Counted from the stretch's first letter, positions 48,786 to 58,479 are shown. The stretch: DNA of 64,000 nt from Afifellaceae bacterium (GCA_028284625.1 JANQRH010000007.1:1-64000); one strand, 5' to 3'. Notes: generated from the letters alone by a model not told the origin. Made by a program: numbers and translations.

Positions 48786-49735
48786 AACGCCTTGCCGGAC
48801 TGTTTGCGCTTTTCCTTCTCGCCGCATGCGGCGGCGCGGATAACGCGACGTTCCAGGGCTACGTCGAGGGCGACTTCATCGCCGTCGCGCCGGAGGTCGG
48901 CGGCCGCATCGTGGCGCTCAATGTGGAGCGCGGCAGCACCATTGAAAGCGGCGCGGAGCTCTTCCGCATTGAGGATGCCGAAGCGACGGCCGCGGTTGCC
49001 CAGGCCGACGCGGAGCTTGCTCGCGCCAAGGCACAGCTCGCCAATCTGCAAGAAGGGCAGCGCCCGCCGGAGATTGCGGTGATTGAGGCGCAGATCGCGG
49101 AGACGACGGCCGCGCTCGATATGGCACGCCGCGATTTTGAGCGGCAGCAGGCGCTCTTCACCCGCAACGTCGTGTCGGAGGCGCAGCTCGACCGCGCACG
49201 TGAGGCGATCACCGTTGCCGCCGCGCGGCTGAAGGCGGTGGAGCGGCAAAAGGATGTCGCCAAGCTGCCGGCTCGCACGCCGGAGATCGAAGCAGCCGAG
49301 CGCGCCGTGCAAGCCGCCGAGGCAGCCTACGCCCAGGCGCGCACCCGGCTGAACAAGCACATCGTGCAAGCGCCGGCCGACGGGCGCATCGAGGATGTCT
49401 ATTACGAAGCCGGCGAGGTCGCCGCCGCCGGCGCGCCGATCGTCTCCTTGCTGCCGGAGGGCCGCCGCAAAGTCATCTTCTTCGTACCTGAACCTGCGCG
49501 GCCCGGCGTGCCGGCGGGAACGTCGGTGGCCGTAACTTGCAACGGGTGTCCCGACGGGATCACCGCCGAGATCGTGTTCCTTGCAACGGAATCGGAGTTC
49601 ACGCCGCCGGTGATCTTCAGCCGCGAGACGAGCGACAAGCTCGTTTTCCGGGCCGAGGCGCGCCTGCCGGATAATGCTGCGCTGCCGCTCGGCCAACCAG
49701 TTGAGGTCACGCGCGTGGCGGAGACGGCGCCATGA
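48782..49735 (+). CDS. HlyD-type membrane fusion lipoprotein (YbhG-like)
   Basis: A 317-residue periplasmic adaptor. The N-terminus has a lipoprotein signal, LFLLAACGG, with the lipidated Cys at residue 16. A lipoyl/barrel-sandwich region (YVEGDFIAVAPEVGGRI) brackets a coiled-coil hairpin rich in Ala, Glu and Gln (about residues 60-180), then ADGRIEDVYYEAGEVA. It would link the inner-membrane ABC exporter to an outer-membrane channel, which is not encoded here. It overlaps the repressor and the ATPase genes by four bases each. Confidence 0.87.
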   Translation: MKRLAGLFALFLLAACGGADNATFQGYVEGDFIAVAPEVGGRIVALNVERGSTIESGAELFRIEDAEATAAVAQADAELARAKAQLANLQEGQRPPEIAVIEAQIAETTAALDMARRDFERQQALFTRNVVSEAQLDRAREAITVAAARLKAVERQKDVAKLPARTPEIEAAERAVQAAEAAYAQARTRLNKHIVQAPADGRIEDVYYEAGEVAAAGAPIVSLLPEGRRKVIFFVPEPARPGVPAGTSVAVTCNGCPDGITAEIVFLATESEFTPPVIFSRETSDKLVFRAEARLPDNAALPLGQPVEVTRVAETAP

Positions 49736-50670
49736 ACACCAATGGTGAAACCATCATCGACGTCCGCGGCCTGACCAAGCGTTTCGGTGACAAAACCGCC
49801 GTCGACGATGTCGATCTGACGGTCGCCAAGGGCGAGATCGTCGGTTTCCTCGGCCCCAACGGCTCTGGCAAGACCACGACGATCCGTCTGATCTGCGGTC
49901 TTCTCCGGCCCGACGGCGGCGAGGGGACCTGCCTTGGCCACGACATCGTGCGCGAGGCGGAGGCGATCAAGCGTCAGGTCGGCTACATGACACAGCGCTT
50001 CTCGCTCTACGAGGACCTCACTATCCGCGAGAACCTGGAATTCGTCGCCAGGCTTTATGCGCTTCCCAATGTTCGCCAGAGCGTCGACGAGACGGTTGAA
50101 GGCCTTGGCCTGAAGAGCCGTCAGCATCAGCTGGCGGGCACGCTCTCCGGCGGCTGGAAGCAGCGCCTGGCGCTCGCCGCCTGCATCATGCACAAGCCGC
50201 GCCTGCTTTTGCTCGACGAGCCGACCGCCGGCGTCGACCCCAAGGCGCGTCGCGAATTCTGGGACGAGATTCATCACCTCGCCGAGGACGGCCTGACCGT
50301 GCTTGTCTCAACGCACTACATGGACGAAGCGGAGCGCTGCCACCGCGTCGTCTACATCGCCTATGGGACGATCGTGGCGCGCGGCACGGCCGAGGAGATC
50401 ATCGAAAGCTCTGGCCTTGGAACCTTTGTCGTTGCCGGCAGCGGCGCCGCCGCGGCGGCCCGTGCGCTGAACGGCATGCCCGGCGTCGAGCAGGTCGCCG
50501 CCTTCGGCCAGGACATTCACGTGGTCGGGTCGCACGGGCCTTCCCTGGCTGAAAGCGTACATGCCGTAGCGGAACGCTATCCGATCCACGTTGCGCCCGG
50601 CGAGACCACGCTGGAAGACGTCTTCATTCGTCTGATGAGCGAGGCGCAGGTCAACGAGAACGGCCGATGA
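49732..50670 (+). CDS. ABC exporter ATPase (YbhF-like, single domain)
   Basis: A 312-residue ATPase of the drug/lipid exporter type. Walker A GPNGSGKTTT, signature LSGGWKQRLALA and Walker B LLLDEPTAGVDP are intact; the C-terminal 80 residues are the usual export-ATPase extension. E. coli YbhF carries two ATPase domains; this protein has one, so it would act as a dimer. The gene overlaps both neighbours by ATGA. Confidence 0.9.
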   Translation: MNTNGETIIDVRGLTKRFGDKTAVDDVDLTVAKGEIVGFLGPNGSGKTTTIRLICGLLRPDGGEGTCLGHDIVREAEAIKRQVGYMTQRFSLYEDLTIRENLEFVARLYALPNVRQSVDETVEGLGLKSRQHQLAGTLSGGWKQRLALAACIMHKPRLLLLDEPTAGVDPKARREFWDEIHHLAEDGLTVLVSTHYMDEAERCHRVVYIAYGTIVARGTAEEIIESSGLGTFVVAGSGAAAAARALNGMPGVEQVAAFGQDIHVVGSHGPSLAESVHAVAERYPIHVAPGETTLEDVFIRLMSEAQVNENGR

Positions 50671-51803
50671 AAGCCCACTCTGCCGCATCGCGCATTCGCG
50701 CTGTGCTTCTGAAGGAGGTCATCCAGATGCGGCGCGATCGGCTGACCTTCGCCATGATCATCGGCATTCCGATCCTGCAGCTCGTCTTGTTCGGCTATGC
50801 CATCAATACCGATCCGAAGAACCTGCCGACCGGCGTCGTCATGGCCGATCCCGGCCCGGTGGCGCGGTCGATAGTCGCCGGCATGCAGACATCGGGCTAC
50901 TTCCTCATCGAGCGCGGCCACACGGAAGCGGAGGCCCGCGCCGGGCTGACCGCCGGCACGCTGGCCTTTGTGGTGACCGTGCCAGCCGGCTTTCATAGCG
51001 ATTTGGTGCGCGGGCAGAGTCCTGAGATCATCGTGGAGGCGGACGCCTCCGATCCGACTGCCTCCGCCAATGCCATTGCGGCGCTGCCGGAGATCGTCAA
51101 CCGCGCCATCGCCGCTTCCACGCAAGGTCCGATGTCTGCCGCCAATGGCGCGGGCGCCGTGCGACCCGAGATCATCGTCCACCGCCACTACAATCCGGAG
51201 CGCATCACCGCCTACAACATCGTGCCCGGTCTGATCGGCACGATCCTCACCATGACGGCGACACTGATGACGGCGCTTGCGCTGACGCGTGAAATCGAGC
51301 GCGGCACGATTGAGAACCTGCTTGCCATGCCGCTCAGGCCGATTGAGATCATGATCGGCAAGATCGTGCCTTATATCGGCCTCGGCTTTCTGCAGGTGGG
51401 CGTCATCTTGATTGCCGCCTATCTGCTCTTCTCCGTGCCCATGGAGGGGTCGCTGACGCTGCTCTTGTCGGCTGTGCTCCTCTTCATCGCCGCCAATGTG
51501 ACGCTCGGCTACACGTTCTCCACGCTTGCTCGCAGTCAGCTGCAGGCCATGCAGATGACGTTCTTCTTCTTCCTGCCGTCGATCTTGCTCTCGGGCTTCA
51601 TGTTTCCCTTCCGCGGCATGCCGGTCTGGGCGCAGGCCATCGGTCAGGTGCTGCCATTGACGCATTTTTTGCGCGCCGTGCGCGGCGTCATGCTGAAGGG
51701 CAACGACATGTTCCAGACGCTGCCGCATCTTTGGCCGGTCACGCTCTTTCTTCTGGTCATCGGAACGATTGCGCTGATGCGCTTTCGCCGCACGCTGGAC
51801 TGA
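50667..51803 (+). CDS. ABC-2 type permease (YbhS/YbhR-like)
   Basis: A 378-residue ABC-2 permease. The first span is near residues 25-45 (FAMIIGIPILQLVLFGYAI), a periplasmic domain of about 130 residues follows, then five C-terminal spans with REIERGTIENLLAMPLRPIE and FFLPSILLSGFMFPF. Only one permease gene is present, where E. coli has two (ybhS, ybhR), so a homodimer is implied. The natural substrate is unknown. Confidence 0.9.
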   Translation: MKAHSAASRIRAVLLKEVIQMRRDRLTFAMIIGIPILQLVLFGYAINTDPKNLPTGVVMADPGPVARSIVAGMQTSGYFLIERGHTEAEARAGLTAGTLAFVVTVPAGFHSDLVRGQSPEIIVEADASDPTASANAIAALPEIVNRAIAASTQGPMSAANGAGAVRPEIIVHRHYNPERITAYNIVPGLIGTILTMTATLMTALALTREIERGTIENLLAMPLRPIEIMIGKIVPYIGLGFLQVGVILIAAYLLFSVPMEGSLTLLLSAVLLFIAANVTLGYTFSTLARSQLQAMQMTFFFFLPSILLSGFMFPFRGMPVWAQAIGQVLPLTHFLRAVRGVMLKGNDMFQTLPHLWPVTLFLLVIGTIALMRFRRTLD

Positions 51804-51857
51804 CGTTTGGTCGCGCCCACCGGCGCTTCCCCAGCGCGGCGGCAGCGTCTACGCAGG

Positions 51858-52682
51858 ATGTACTTGTTCAGACGATCGATGGATGTCTTTCCCGTGCGAT
51901 GTTTCCTTGCAGCTCTCGCGTCTCTCTGCCTTCTCAGTCCTGCCACGGCGCAGCAGCCCTCGAAGGATTGGATTTTCGGCGCCAACGGGGATGACATCGT
52001 CCTGGAGATCGGCATCGGCGCCGACGTGATGCCGGCTTACGAAGGTGCTGACGAATACGAGATCGGTCCGTGGCCGATCATCGCACCGCGTTTTGTGCGC
52101 ATTCCAGGGCTCGGCACGTTCGGCGGCGGCGCCGATGATGGGTTCGGCATCCGTCCGTCCTTCCGCTTTGTTCGTGAGCGCGATGCCAGCGAATATTCCG
52201 ATCTGACGGGCTTGAGCGACGTGGATTGGGCCTTTGAGGTCGGCGGCACGATCGCCTACCGGCAAGGCATGCTGGCGGGCTTTGCCACGATCCGCCGCGG
52301 CTTTGGCGGGCACGAGGGAGTTGTTGCCGAGATCGGGCTCGACGCCGTGCTGGACCCGATTCCCGACCTGGAGCTCAGCGTCGGCCCGCGCGTTCATCTG
52401 GCGAGCGACGATTATATGGACACCTATTTCGGCGTGACGGCCGCGGAGTCGGCGGCATCCGGCTACCCCGTGTTCGACCCCGACGATTGGCTGAAAGGCG
52501 CTGGCATTGAGGCTGAAGGCCGCTACGCGCTCACCCGTCATTGGGCGATCCGTGGCGAGGCGGGTTATGAGCGCCTCCTAGGCGATGCGGCGGATTCGCC
52601 GATCACCGGCGCCGGCAGCAAAAACCAGTTCCACGCCGCCCTCGGCCTCTCCTACACATTCGGACTTGATCTGTTCGAGTAG
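51858..52682 (+). CDS. MipA/OmpV family outer-membrane protein
   Basis: A protein of about 274 residues with a signal peptide ending near SPATAQ, then beta-strand pattern typical of MipA/OmpV: IGADVMPAYEGADEYEIGPWPI, quoted in part as DVMPAYEGADEYEIG, and a final strand ending in YTFGLDLFE with a C-terminal aromatic/acidic end. The start is uncertain (ATG 51858 or 51879). It lies 54 bases after the exporter permease and may share its transcript. It is not a TolC-type channel. Confidence 0.78.
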   Translation: MYLFRRSMDVFPVRCFLAALASLCLLSPATAQQPSKDWIFGANGDDIVLEIGIGADVMPAYEGADEYEIGPWPIIAPRFVRIPGLGTFGGGADDGFGIRPSFRFVRERDASEYSDLTGLSDVDWAFEVGGTIAYRQGMLAGFATIRRGFGGHEGVVAEIGLDAVLDPIPDLELSVGPRVHLASDDYMDTYFGVTAAESAASGYPVFDPDDWLKGAGIEAEGRYALTRHWAIRGEAGYERLLGDAADSPITGAGSKNQFHAALGLSYTFGLDLFE

Positions 52683-52741
52683 CGAACTCGGCCACCGGCC
52701 GCTGACTTCGCTGGAGCGCCGAATCCCGCTAGAAGGGATGC

Positions 52742-54139
52742 ATGGAAGCATCGTCCCAAAAGGACAGTGATGCCGCCGCGGTGCGCGGTGCGTGTGACGC
52801 TGCGACCGCCCAGGAATGGTGCCGCGCGCGCCGCATCGACGACATTGAATGCATCATCCCCGACCAGGCCGGGGTGGCGCGCGGCAAGTTGATGCCGACG
52901 GAGAAGTTCTTCGGCAGCAATCCCATGACGCTGCCGGCGTCCATCTTCATGCAGACCATCACCGGCGAGTATCCCGATGAGGACGTCGCCTTCATCGAAG
53001 GGGTGACGGACAGCGATCTGGTTTTCCGTCCCGACTTCTCCACGCTCGCCGTCGTGCCCTGGGCGAGCGATCCGACCGCGCAGGTGATCCACGACGCCTA
53101 TCACAAGGACGGCACGCAATTCGACATCGCGCCGCGCCATGTTCTGCGCCGCGTGATCAAGCTCTACACCGATCGCGGCCTGAAGCCGATCGTCGCTCCG
53201 GAGATGGAGTTCTATCTCGTCAAGCCGAACATCGATCCGGACTATCCGCTTGAGCCGCCGATCGGCCGCTCCGGTCGGCCGGAGCGCGCGCGTCAGGCCT
53301 ATTCCATCAGCGCGGTGAACGAGTTTGAGGAGCTGTTCGACGACGTCTACGAATTCTCCGAAGAGCAAGGCCTGGAGATCGACACGCTGGCACATGAGGA
53401 CGGCACCGCGCAGATGGAAATCAATCTGCGGCACGGCGATCCCGTCGAGCTTGCCGATCAGGTTTTTCTGTTCAAGCGCACCATTCGCGAAGCCGCGCTG
53501 CGTCACAAAATGTACGCGACCTTCATGGCCAAGCCGATCGCCTCAGAACCGGGCTCGGCCATGCACATCCATCACTCCGTGATCGATGTCGCGAGCGGCC
53601 GCAACATCTTCTCCGACCCGAGCGGCGAGCTCTCCCGCGAGTTCCTGTGCTATGTCGGCGGCTTGCAAGCATTCCTGCCGCGCGTCATCTGCATGCAGGC
53701 GCCCTACGTAAATTCCTATCGGCGTTTCCTGCCGTCCTCCACCGCGCCGATCAACGTCAACTGGGGCTACGACAATCGCACGGTCGGTCTGCGCGTGCCG
53801 CTCGCTGATCCGAGCAACCGTCGCGTGGAGAATCGTGTCCCCTCTTCCGACGCCAATCCCTACCTAGCGATCGCCGCGTCGCTGGCTTGCGGCTATCTCG
53901 GCCTCGTCAAAGAGATGGAACCCGATCGGCCCATCGAAGGCGTCAGCGGCGACCCTAACTACGCCTTTCCGCGCTCCATCCTTGATGCGGTGCGCCTGTT
54001 ACAGGATACACCGGAACTCGTTGAAATATTTGGCGAAACCTTCGTGCGCACATACCGCGCCATCAAAGAGACGGAATACGAGACGTTCATGAACGTTATC
54101 AGCGCATGGGAGCGCGAGTACCTGCTCCTCAGCGTTTGA
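52742..54139 (+). CDS. puuA: Glutamine synthetase-like gamma-glutamylpolyamine synthetase
   Basis: A 465-residue glutamine-synthetase-fold ligase. It has VAPEMEFYLV, HEDGTAQMEINLRHGDP (part of the metal site), GSAMHIHHS and NRRVENRVPSSDANPYLAIAA, shown in part as RVENRVPSSDANPYL. The sequence fits the PuuA/GlnA3-4 branch that glutamylates putrescine or other amines rather than ammonia. The next gene encodes a PuuB-like oxidase. A putrescine importer operon ends 8-12 kb upstream, which supports a polyamine role. Confidence 0.8.
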   Translation: MEASSQKDSDAAAVRGACDAATAQEWCRARRIDDIECIIPDQAGVARGKLMPTEKFFGSNPMTLPASIFMQTITGEYPDEDVAFIEGVTDSDLVFRPDFSTLAVVPWASDPTAQVIHDAYHKDGTQFDIAPRHVLRRVIKLYTDRGLKPIVAPEMEFYLVKPNIDPDYPLEPPIGRSGRPERARQAYSISAVNEFEELFDDVYEFSEEQGLEIDTLAHEDGTAQMEINLRHGDPVELADQVFLFKRTIREAALRHKMYATFMAKPIASEPGSAMHIHHSVIDVASGRNIFSDPSGELSREFLCYVGGLQAFLPRVICMQAPYVNSYRRFLPSSTAPINVNWGYDNRTVGLRVPLADPSNRRVENRVPSSDANPYLAIAASLACGYLGLVKEMEPDRPIEGVSGDPNYAFPRSILDAVRLLQDTPELVEIFGETFVRTYRAIKETEYETFMNVISAWEREYLLLSV

Positions 54140-54150
54140 CCGGTTCTTGT

Positions 54151-55419
54151 ATGGCGCCTGCCTTTCCGCCGTCGCTCTATCGCCTGGCGGTGTCCAATCC
54201 TCCGCAATACGCGCCGCTTGACGGCGCGCGGCGCGCCGATGTCTGCATCATCGGCGGCGGCTATACGGGCCTTTCCGCCGCCATCCATCTGGCCGAAGCC
54301 GGCACCGATGTCGTGTTGGTTGAGGCCGGCGAGGTGGCGAGCGGTGCGTCGGGTCGGAATGGCGGTCAGATTCACTCCGGCCAGCGCCGCGATGTGTTGT
54401 GGCTGGAGAAGCGCTTCGGCGAAGAGCGGGCGCGTGCCCTCTGGGACGCCGCAGAGGACGCCAAGGCGCTCGTGCGCGCGCTGATCGTTCGCTTCGCAAT
54501 TCCCTGCGACTTGCGTTCCGGCGTGATTGAAGCGCTGCACAAGCCGTCGCTGATGGCAGAATCGCGCGAGCTGGTGGACGCGCTGCGCGATCGCTACAGC
54601 TATGACAGGGTAACGCTGTTGGACCACGACGCGGCGATCGCCGCCACGGGGTCGGAGCGTTTCTTCGGTGCGGTTGCCGACCAGGGCGGCGGCCATCTCG
54701 ACCCCTACCGCTTTGCGCTGGGGCTTGCGAAGGCCGCATCTGAGTTCGGTGCATCGCTGCACGAAGGCACGCCGGCGCTGTCGCTCGACGACGGCCCGGT
54801 CGTCCGCACCACGAGCGGCGAGATCCGCGCCGACCAGGTGATCGTGGCGACGGATGGCGGATCAGGCGACCTGATCCACGAAAGCAGACGGCATCTCCTC
54901 GGCATCAACAGCTTCGTCGTGGCGACCGAGCCGCTCGGGCACCTCGGCGAGGCGATCCTGCCCGGCGGCGAATCGGCGGCCGACAGCCGCTTTGTCGTCC
55001 GCTACTGGCGCAAGACCTGCGATGGGCGGCTGGTCTTTGGCGGTGGCGAGACCGGCACGGGTCGAGTGCCCGCCGACATTTGTGCCTTCGTTCGGCCTCA
55101 CCTCCTGGAGGTCTATCCGGAGCTTGAGGGGGTTGCCTTGACCCATGGCTGGGGCGGCGTCGTCTCCGTGACCGCACCGCGGCTTCCTTACGTCCGCCAA
55201 GTCAGCCCCGGCATATGGGCAGCCGGCGGCTATTCCGGCCAGGGCGTCGCGCTGGCGCCGTTCATCGGCAAGCTTCTGGCCGACGCCGTGCTCGGGCGGC
55301 CTGAACGCCTCGATATCTTCGCGTCGCTGCCGATCTCGCCCCTTCCGTTAACGGAAACGGTACGGCGAGGCCTTGTCTCCTTGGCTTTATGGCGCGGGCG
55401 TCTTGCCGACCGCTTCTGA
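54151..55419 (+). CDS. puuB: PuuB-like FAD-dependent oxidoreductase
   Basis: A 422-residue DAO-type flavoprotein. The FAD motif VCIIGGGYTGLSAAIHLAE and GASGRNGGQIHSGQRRD are typical of gamma-glutamylputrescine oxidoreductase (OrdL/PuuB); GWGGVVSVTAPRLPYV and GGYSGQGVALAPF lie in the C-terminal part. It would oxidise gamma-glutamylputrescine to the aldehyde with H2O2 release. The ATG at 54151 is 11 bases after puuA; an upstream in-frame start inside puuA is not used. puuC and puuD are not in the window. Confidence 0.82.
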   Translation: MAPAFPPSLYRLAVSNPPQYAPLDGARRADVCIIGGGYTGLSAAIHLAEAGTDVVLVEAGEVASGASGRNGGQIHSGQRRDVLWLEKRFGEERARALWDAAEDAKALVRALIVRFAIPCDLRSGVIEALHKPSLMAESRELVDALRDRYSYDRVTLLDHDAAIAATGSERFFGAVADQGGGHLDPYRFALGLAKAASEFGASLHEGTPALSLDDGPVVRTTSGEIRADQVIVATDGGSGDLIHESRRHLLGINSFVVATEPLGHLGEAILPGGESAADSRFVVRYWRKTCDGRLVFGGGETGTGRVPADICAFVRPHLLEVYPELEGVALTHGWGGVVSVTAPRLPYVRQVSPGIWAAGGYSGQGVALAPFIGKLLADAVLGRPERLDIFASLPISPLPLTETVRRGLVSLALWRGRLADRF

Positions 55420-55583
55420 CCCCTCAGGCGACATTTACGACTTCTTCAGCGCCGTCATGCGATTGCTGCCGGGAGCGCGCGTTACGATTGCATTAGTTGA
55501 ACCTTGAAATTGATTTGCCGACAACAGATGAACATCTCGGCCGTCACATATCGCCGGTTTGAAGGTCGGCTCAGGCGAGACCG

Positions 55584-57986
55584 ATGACGAAGGCCCGGCT
55601 CGCTCAGATCCTCATTGGCGCAATCATTGCCGCTCTTGTCGCGATGAGCATCTACACCGCGTGGATGATTCGCGAGCGGCATCAGATGCTGAGCGCCGTC
55701 GATCGTCACAACGTCACCTACGCGGCCTATCAGACCATTGTCGAATACGAGCGATTCCACACCGCGCTTATGCGGTTCGATCGCGATCGTACGTCCGTTG
55801 CGCTCGATCAGGCGCGTGTCAGGTTCACGATGCTGTCGAGCCGCGCGACGCAATTGGGCAAGGGCGAGTTTCTGAGCTTTACCACCGAGACGCCGGCCTT
55901 CCGTAAGGTCGTGGTCGATCTGCAGACGGCGATGCGGGAGTTCAGTCCTGTCCTTTCCGGCGCCGACACCGATCTGGATGTGAGCCCGCTGCTTGGCAGT
56001 CTTCGGCCACTTGAGCATCAGATCGCGGTGCTTGCTGCTGTTGCGACACAACACAGTGCGGCGTTGGTGCAGAGCGATCGGCGATCGCTCTCGCAGCTTT
56101 ATCGGCAGGCCTCCGCGCTTGCGGCGGGGCTGATTGTCTGTGGGCTCGGTATGGCGACTCTCCTTGGCTGGCACAATCGCCTGCTGGCGAACGCACATAG
56201 GAGCTTAAGCGTCACGACGCGCGACTTGGCGAAGACGGCCGATGAGTTGGCGAACGCCAACGAGATCGTCGCGGCGACGAACACGGAACTCCGCCGCCAG
56301 AACCAGCGCCTGCAGGAGAAGGAGAGCGCGCTCAACGCGCGCAACGTGCTGTTCGATGCGGCCCTCAACAACATGTCGCAAGGGCTGTGCATGTTCGATC
56401 GCGAGCTGCAGCCGCGGGTCTGCAACAGGCAGTTTGAGCAACTGTTTCGCGCAAAGCTGCCGAACCCCGTTGACGAAAGCGTCGGATCCGAATGGCTGCG
56501 CGACCTGGTGCCGGAACTTGCAGTCGAGCTCGAGGACAACATTCGCTGGGATCGGGCCGCCGAGTTTGAGACCGAACTGTATGACGGACGGCTGATTGCC
56601 GTTACCCAGCGCCCGATTGAGGGGGGCGGCTGGGTCGCCACCTTTGCCGACGTCACGGAGCAACGCCGCGCACAGGCGCGCATCGTCCACATGGCGCGCC
56701 ATGACGGGCTGACCAGCCTGCCAAACCGATATGCGTTTCGCGAGCGCACCCAGGATGCTCTGAACGCCTGCCGCGACGACAACGCGATGCTGGCGATCAT
56801 GTTCATGGACCTGGATAACTTCAAGGAGGTCAACGATACGCTGGGGCATCCTATGGGGGACGCCCTGCTCTGTGCGGTCGCTGAGCGTCTGTCGGGCTGC
56901 GTACGCGACACCGACATGGTGGCGCGCTTTGGCGGTGACGAGTTCGCCATCCTCCAGCCGCGGGTGGAGAGCCTCGACGCGGCCGCGCGGCTCGCAGCAC
57001 GGATCGTGGAAGAGATGCGGCAACCGTTCCTCGTCGACGGCGAGCTTGTCTACACAACTGGCAGCGTGGGTGTCGCAATCGCGCCTAAACACGGAAGCGA
57101 TGTTGTTGTCCTGCAGAAGAACGCAGACCTTGCGCTCTACGCCGCGAAGGCGGAGGGCCGTGGCACGCACCGCGTGTTTGAAAGCCAGATGGATGAACAA
57201 CTGGCGAGCCGCCATGTTCTTGAGCGCGACATGCGCGATGCGCTCGCCGGTGAGCAGTTCAAGCTGCTTTATCAGCCTGTCGTGGAGCTGAGCAGCGGGC
57301 GGACGGCCGGATTTGAGGCGCTGATGCGGTGGACGCATCCAGAGCGCGGGCCCGTGCCGCCGTCGACCTTCATTCCGATTGCAGAAGACGCTGGTCTCAT
57401 CACGGAGATCGGCCGCTGGGTGCTGCAACAAGCCTGTGCCGAGGCGGCGCGTTGGCCGGCCGATATCAAGATCGCCGTCAATCTGTCTGCCGCCCAGTTT
57501 ACGCGCTCCGATATCGTGGAGGATGTTCGCACCGCGTTGAGCCGCGCCGGTCTGCGACCGGAGCGTCTCGTGGTCGAGATTACGGAATCGCTTCTCCTCA
57601 CCGAGAACGTCGCGACAATCAACAAGCTGCATCGCTTGAAGGCACTTGGGATCAATATCGCGATGGACGATTTCGGCACCGGCTATTCGTCGCTGAGCTA
57701 TCTGCGCAAATATCCGTTCGACTGCATCAAGATCGACCGGTGTTTCGTCAACACGGTGAGCGATGGCGCGCAGTCGATCGCAATTATCAAGACCATTGTG
57801 CAACTCGCTGACGCTCTCGGAATGACCACAATCGCCGAAGGCGTCGAGACGCAAGAAGAGCTGAATGCTCTCAGAGCAGCGGGCTGCCCGAAAGGCCAAG
57901 GCTTCCTGTTCAGCCAACCGTTGCCCGCCGCTGAGGTGCTCGACCTGATCGGCCCCGCCGTCTCGACGCCAAGCAAGGTGGCGTAA
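55584..57986 (+). CDS. Membrane GGDEF-EAL c-di-GMP protein
   Basis: An 800-residue dual-domain protein. Membrane spans at about residues 9-30 and 178-198 enclose a periplasmic sensor region; a coiled coil and a PAS-like domain (about 250-370) follow. The cyclase domain has GGDEF at 450-454 with FMDLDNFKEVND. The phosphodiesterase domain has EAL at 578-580, NLSAAQF, EITES, DDFGTGYSS, IKIDR and EGVET, so both active sites look intact. A net direction of c-di-GMP synthesis or breakdown cannot be told. It is monocistronic. Confidence 0.92.
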   Translation: MTKARLAQILIGAIIAALVAMSIYTAWMIRERHQMLSAVDRHNVTYAAYQTIVEYERFHTALMRFDRDRTSVALDQARVRFTMLSSRATQLGKGEFLSFTTETPAFRKVVVDLQTAMREFSPVLSGADTDLDVSPLLGSLRPLEHQIAVLAAVATQHSAALVQSDRRSLSQLYRQASALAAGLIVCGLGMATLLGWHNRLLANAHRSLSVTTRDLAKTADELANANEIVAATNTELRRQNQRLQEKESALNARNVLFDAALNNMSQGLCMFDRELQPRVCNRQFEQLFRAKLPNPVDESVGSEWLRDLVPELAVELEDNIRWDRAAEFETELYDGRLIAVTQRPIEGGGWVATFADVTEQRRAQARIVHMARHDGLTSLPNRYAFRERTQDALNACRDDNAMLAIMFMDLDNFKEVNDTLGHPMGDALLCAVAERLSGCVRDTDMVARFGGDEFAILQPRVESLDAAARLAARIVEEMRQPFLVDGELVYTTGSVGVAIAPKHGSDVVVLQKNADLALYAAKAEGRGTHRVFESQMDEQLASRHVLERDMRDALAGEQFKLLYQPVVELSSGRTAGFEALMRWTHPERGPVPPSTFIPIAEDAGLITEIGRWVLQQACAEAARWPADIKIAVNLSAAQFTRSDIVEDVRTALSRAGLRPERLVVEITESLLLTENVATINKLHRLKALGINIAMDDFGTGYSSLSYLRKYPFDCIKIDRCFVNTVSDGAQSIAIIKTIVQLADALGMTTIAEGVETQEELNALRAAGCPKGQGFLFSQPLPAAEVLDLIGPAVSTPSKVA

Positions 57987-58096
57987 GTCGTCGCATCGAC
58001 GGTTCCCTCGTCAGAATTCGATGCCATATGGGAGGGGTGGTGCGTCGGCCAGGCTCCGTCGCGCCGATTGGCGTTGGCTGAGCGAGGAACAAGATT

Positions 58097-58471
58097 ATGG
58101 GCGACAATACGGAGCGGACCTATTCCGATGCGGAGATCAACAACAGGCTCGCCGCCGAGCTTCCGGACTGGCAGTTGGCTGACGGCCATATCACGCGCCT
58201 TTACCGCACCGCCGGCTGGAAGGGCACGCTGATGGTGGTCAACGCCGTCGGGCACCTGGCGGAGGTCGCCTGGCATCATCCCGATATCACCGCATCCTAT
58301 GCGTCCGTAGAAATACGGCTGCAGAACCATGCCGCCGGGGGGATCACCGACAAGGACTTTGAGCTCGCCCGCAAGATCGAGGACGTCGTGCACTGGCGTC
58401 CGGCCGACGAAGGTGGCGCGCTGGACGGCACGCCGGCCGACCCGAAATACGCCTACATCAAATACGACTGA
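58097..58471 (+). CDS. phhB: 4a-hydroxytetrahydrobiopterin dehydratase (PCD/DCoH)
   Basis: A 124-residue pterin-4a-carbinolamine dehydratase. The motif WHHPDI with flanking VVNAVGHLAEVA and the later VHWRP give the usual fold. It normally recycles the pterin cofactor of phenylalanine hydroxylase, but no hydroxylase or dihydropteridine reductase is nearby. It converges on folP (eight bases between stops). In bacteria without the hydroxylase, PCD proteins may serve molybdopterin or folate-related roles. Confidence 0.88.
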   Translation: MGDNTERTYSDAEINNRLAAELPDWQLADGHITRLYRTAGWKGTLMVVNAVGHLAEVAWHHPDITASYASVEIRLQNHAAGGITDKDFELARKIEDVVHWRPADEGGALDGTPADPKYAYIKYD

Positions 58472-58479
58472 GCGCCGAT

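Noticed and set aside
56205-57917. 570-codon minus-strand frame opposite the GGDEF-EAL gene
   Set aside because: The plus strand encodes complete GGDEF and EAL domains; the antisense frame shows no recognisable motif.
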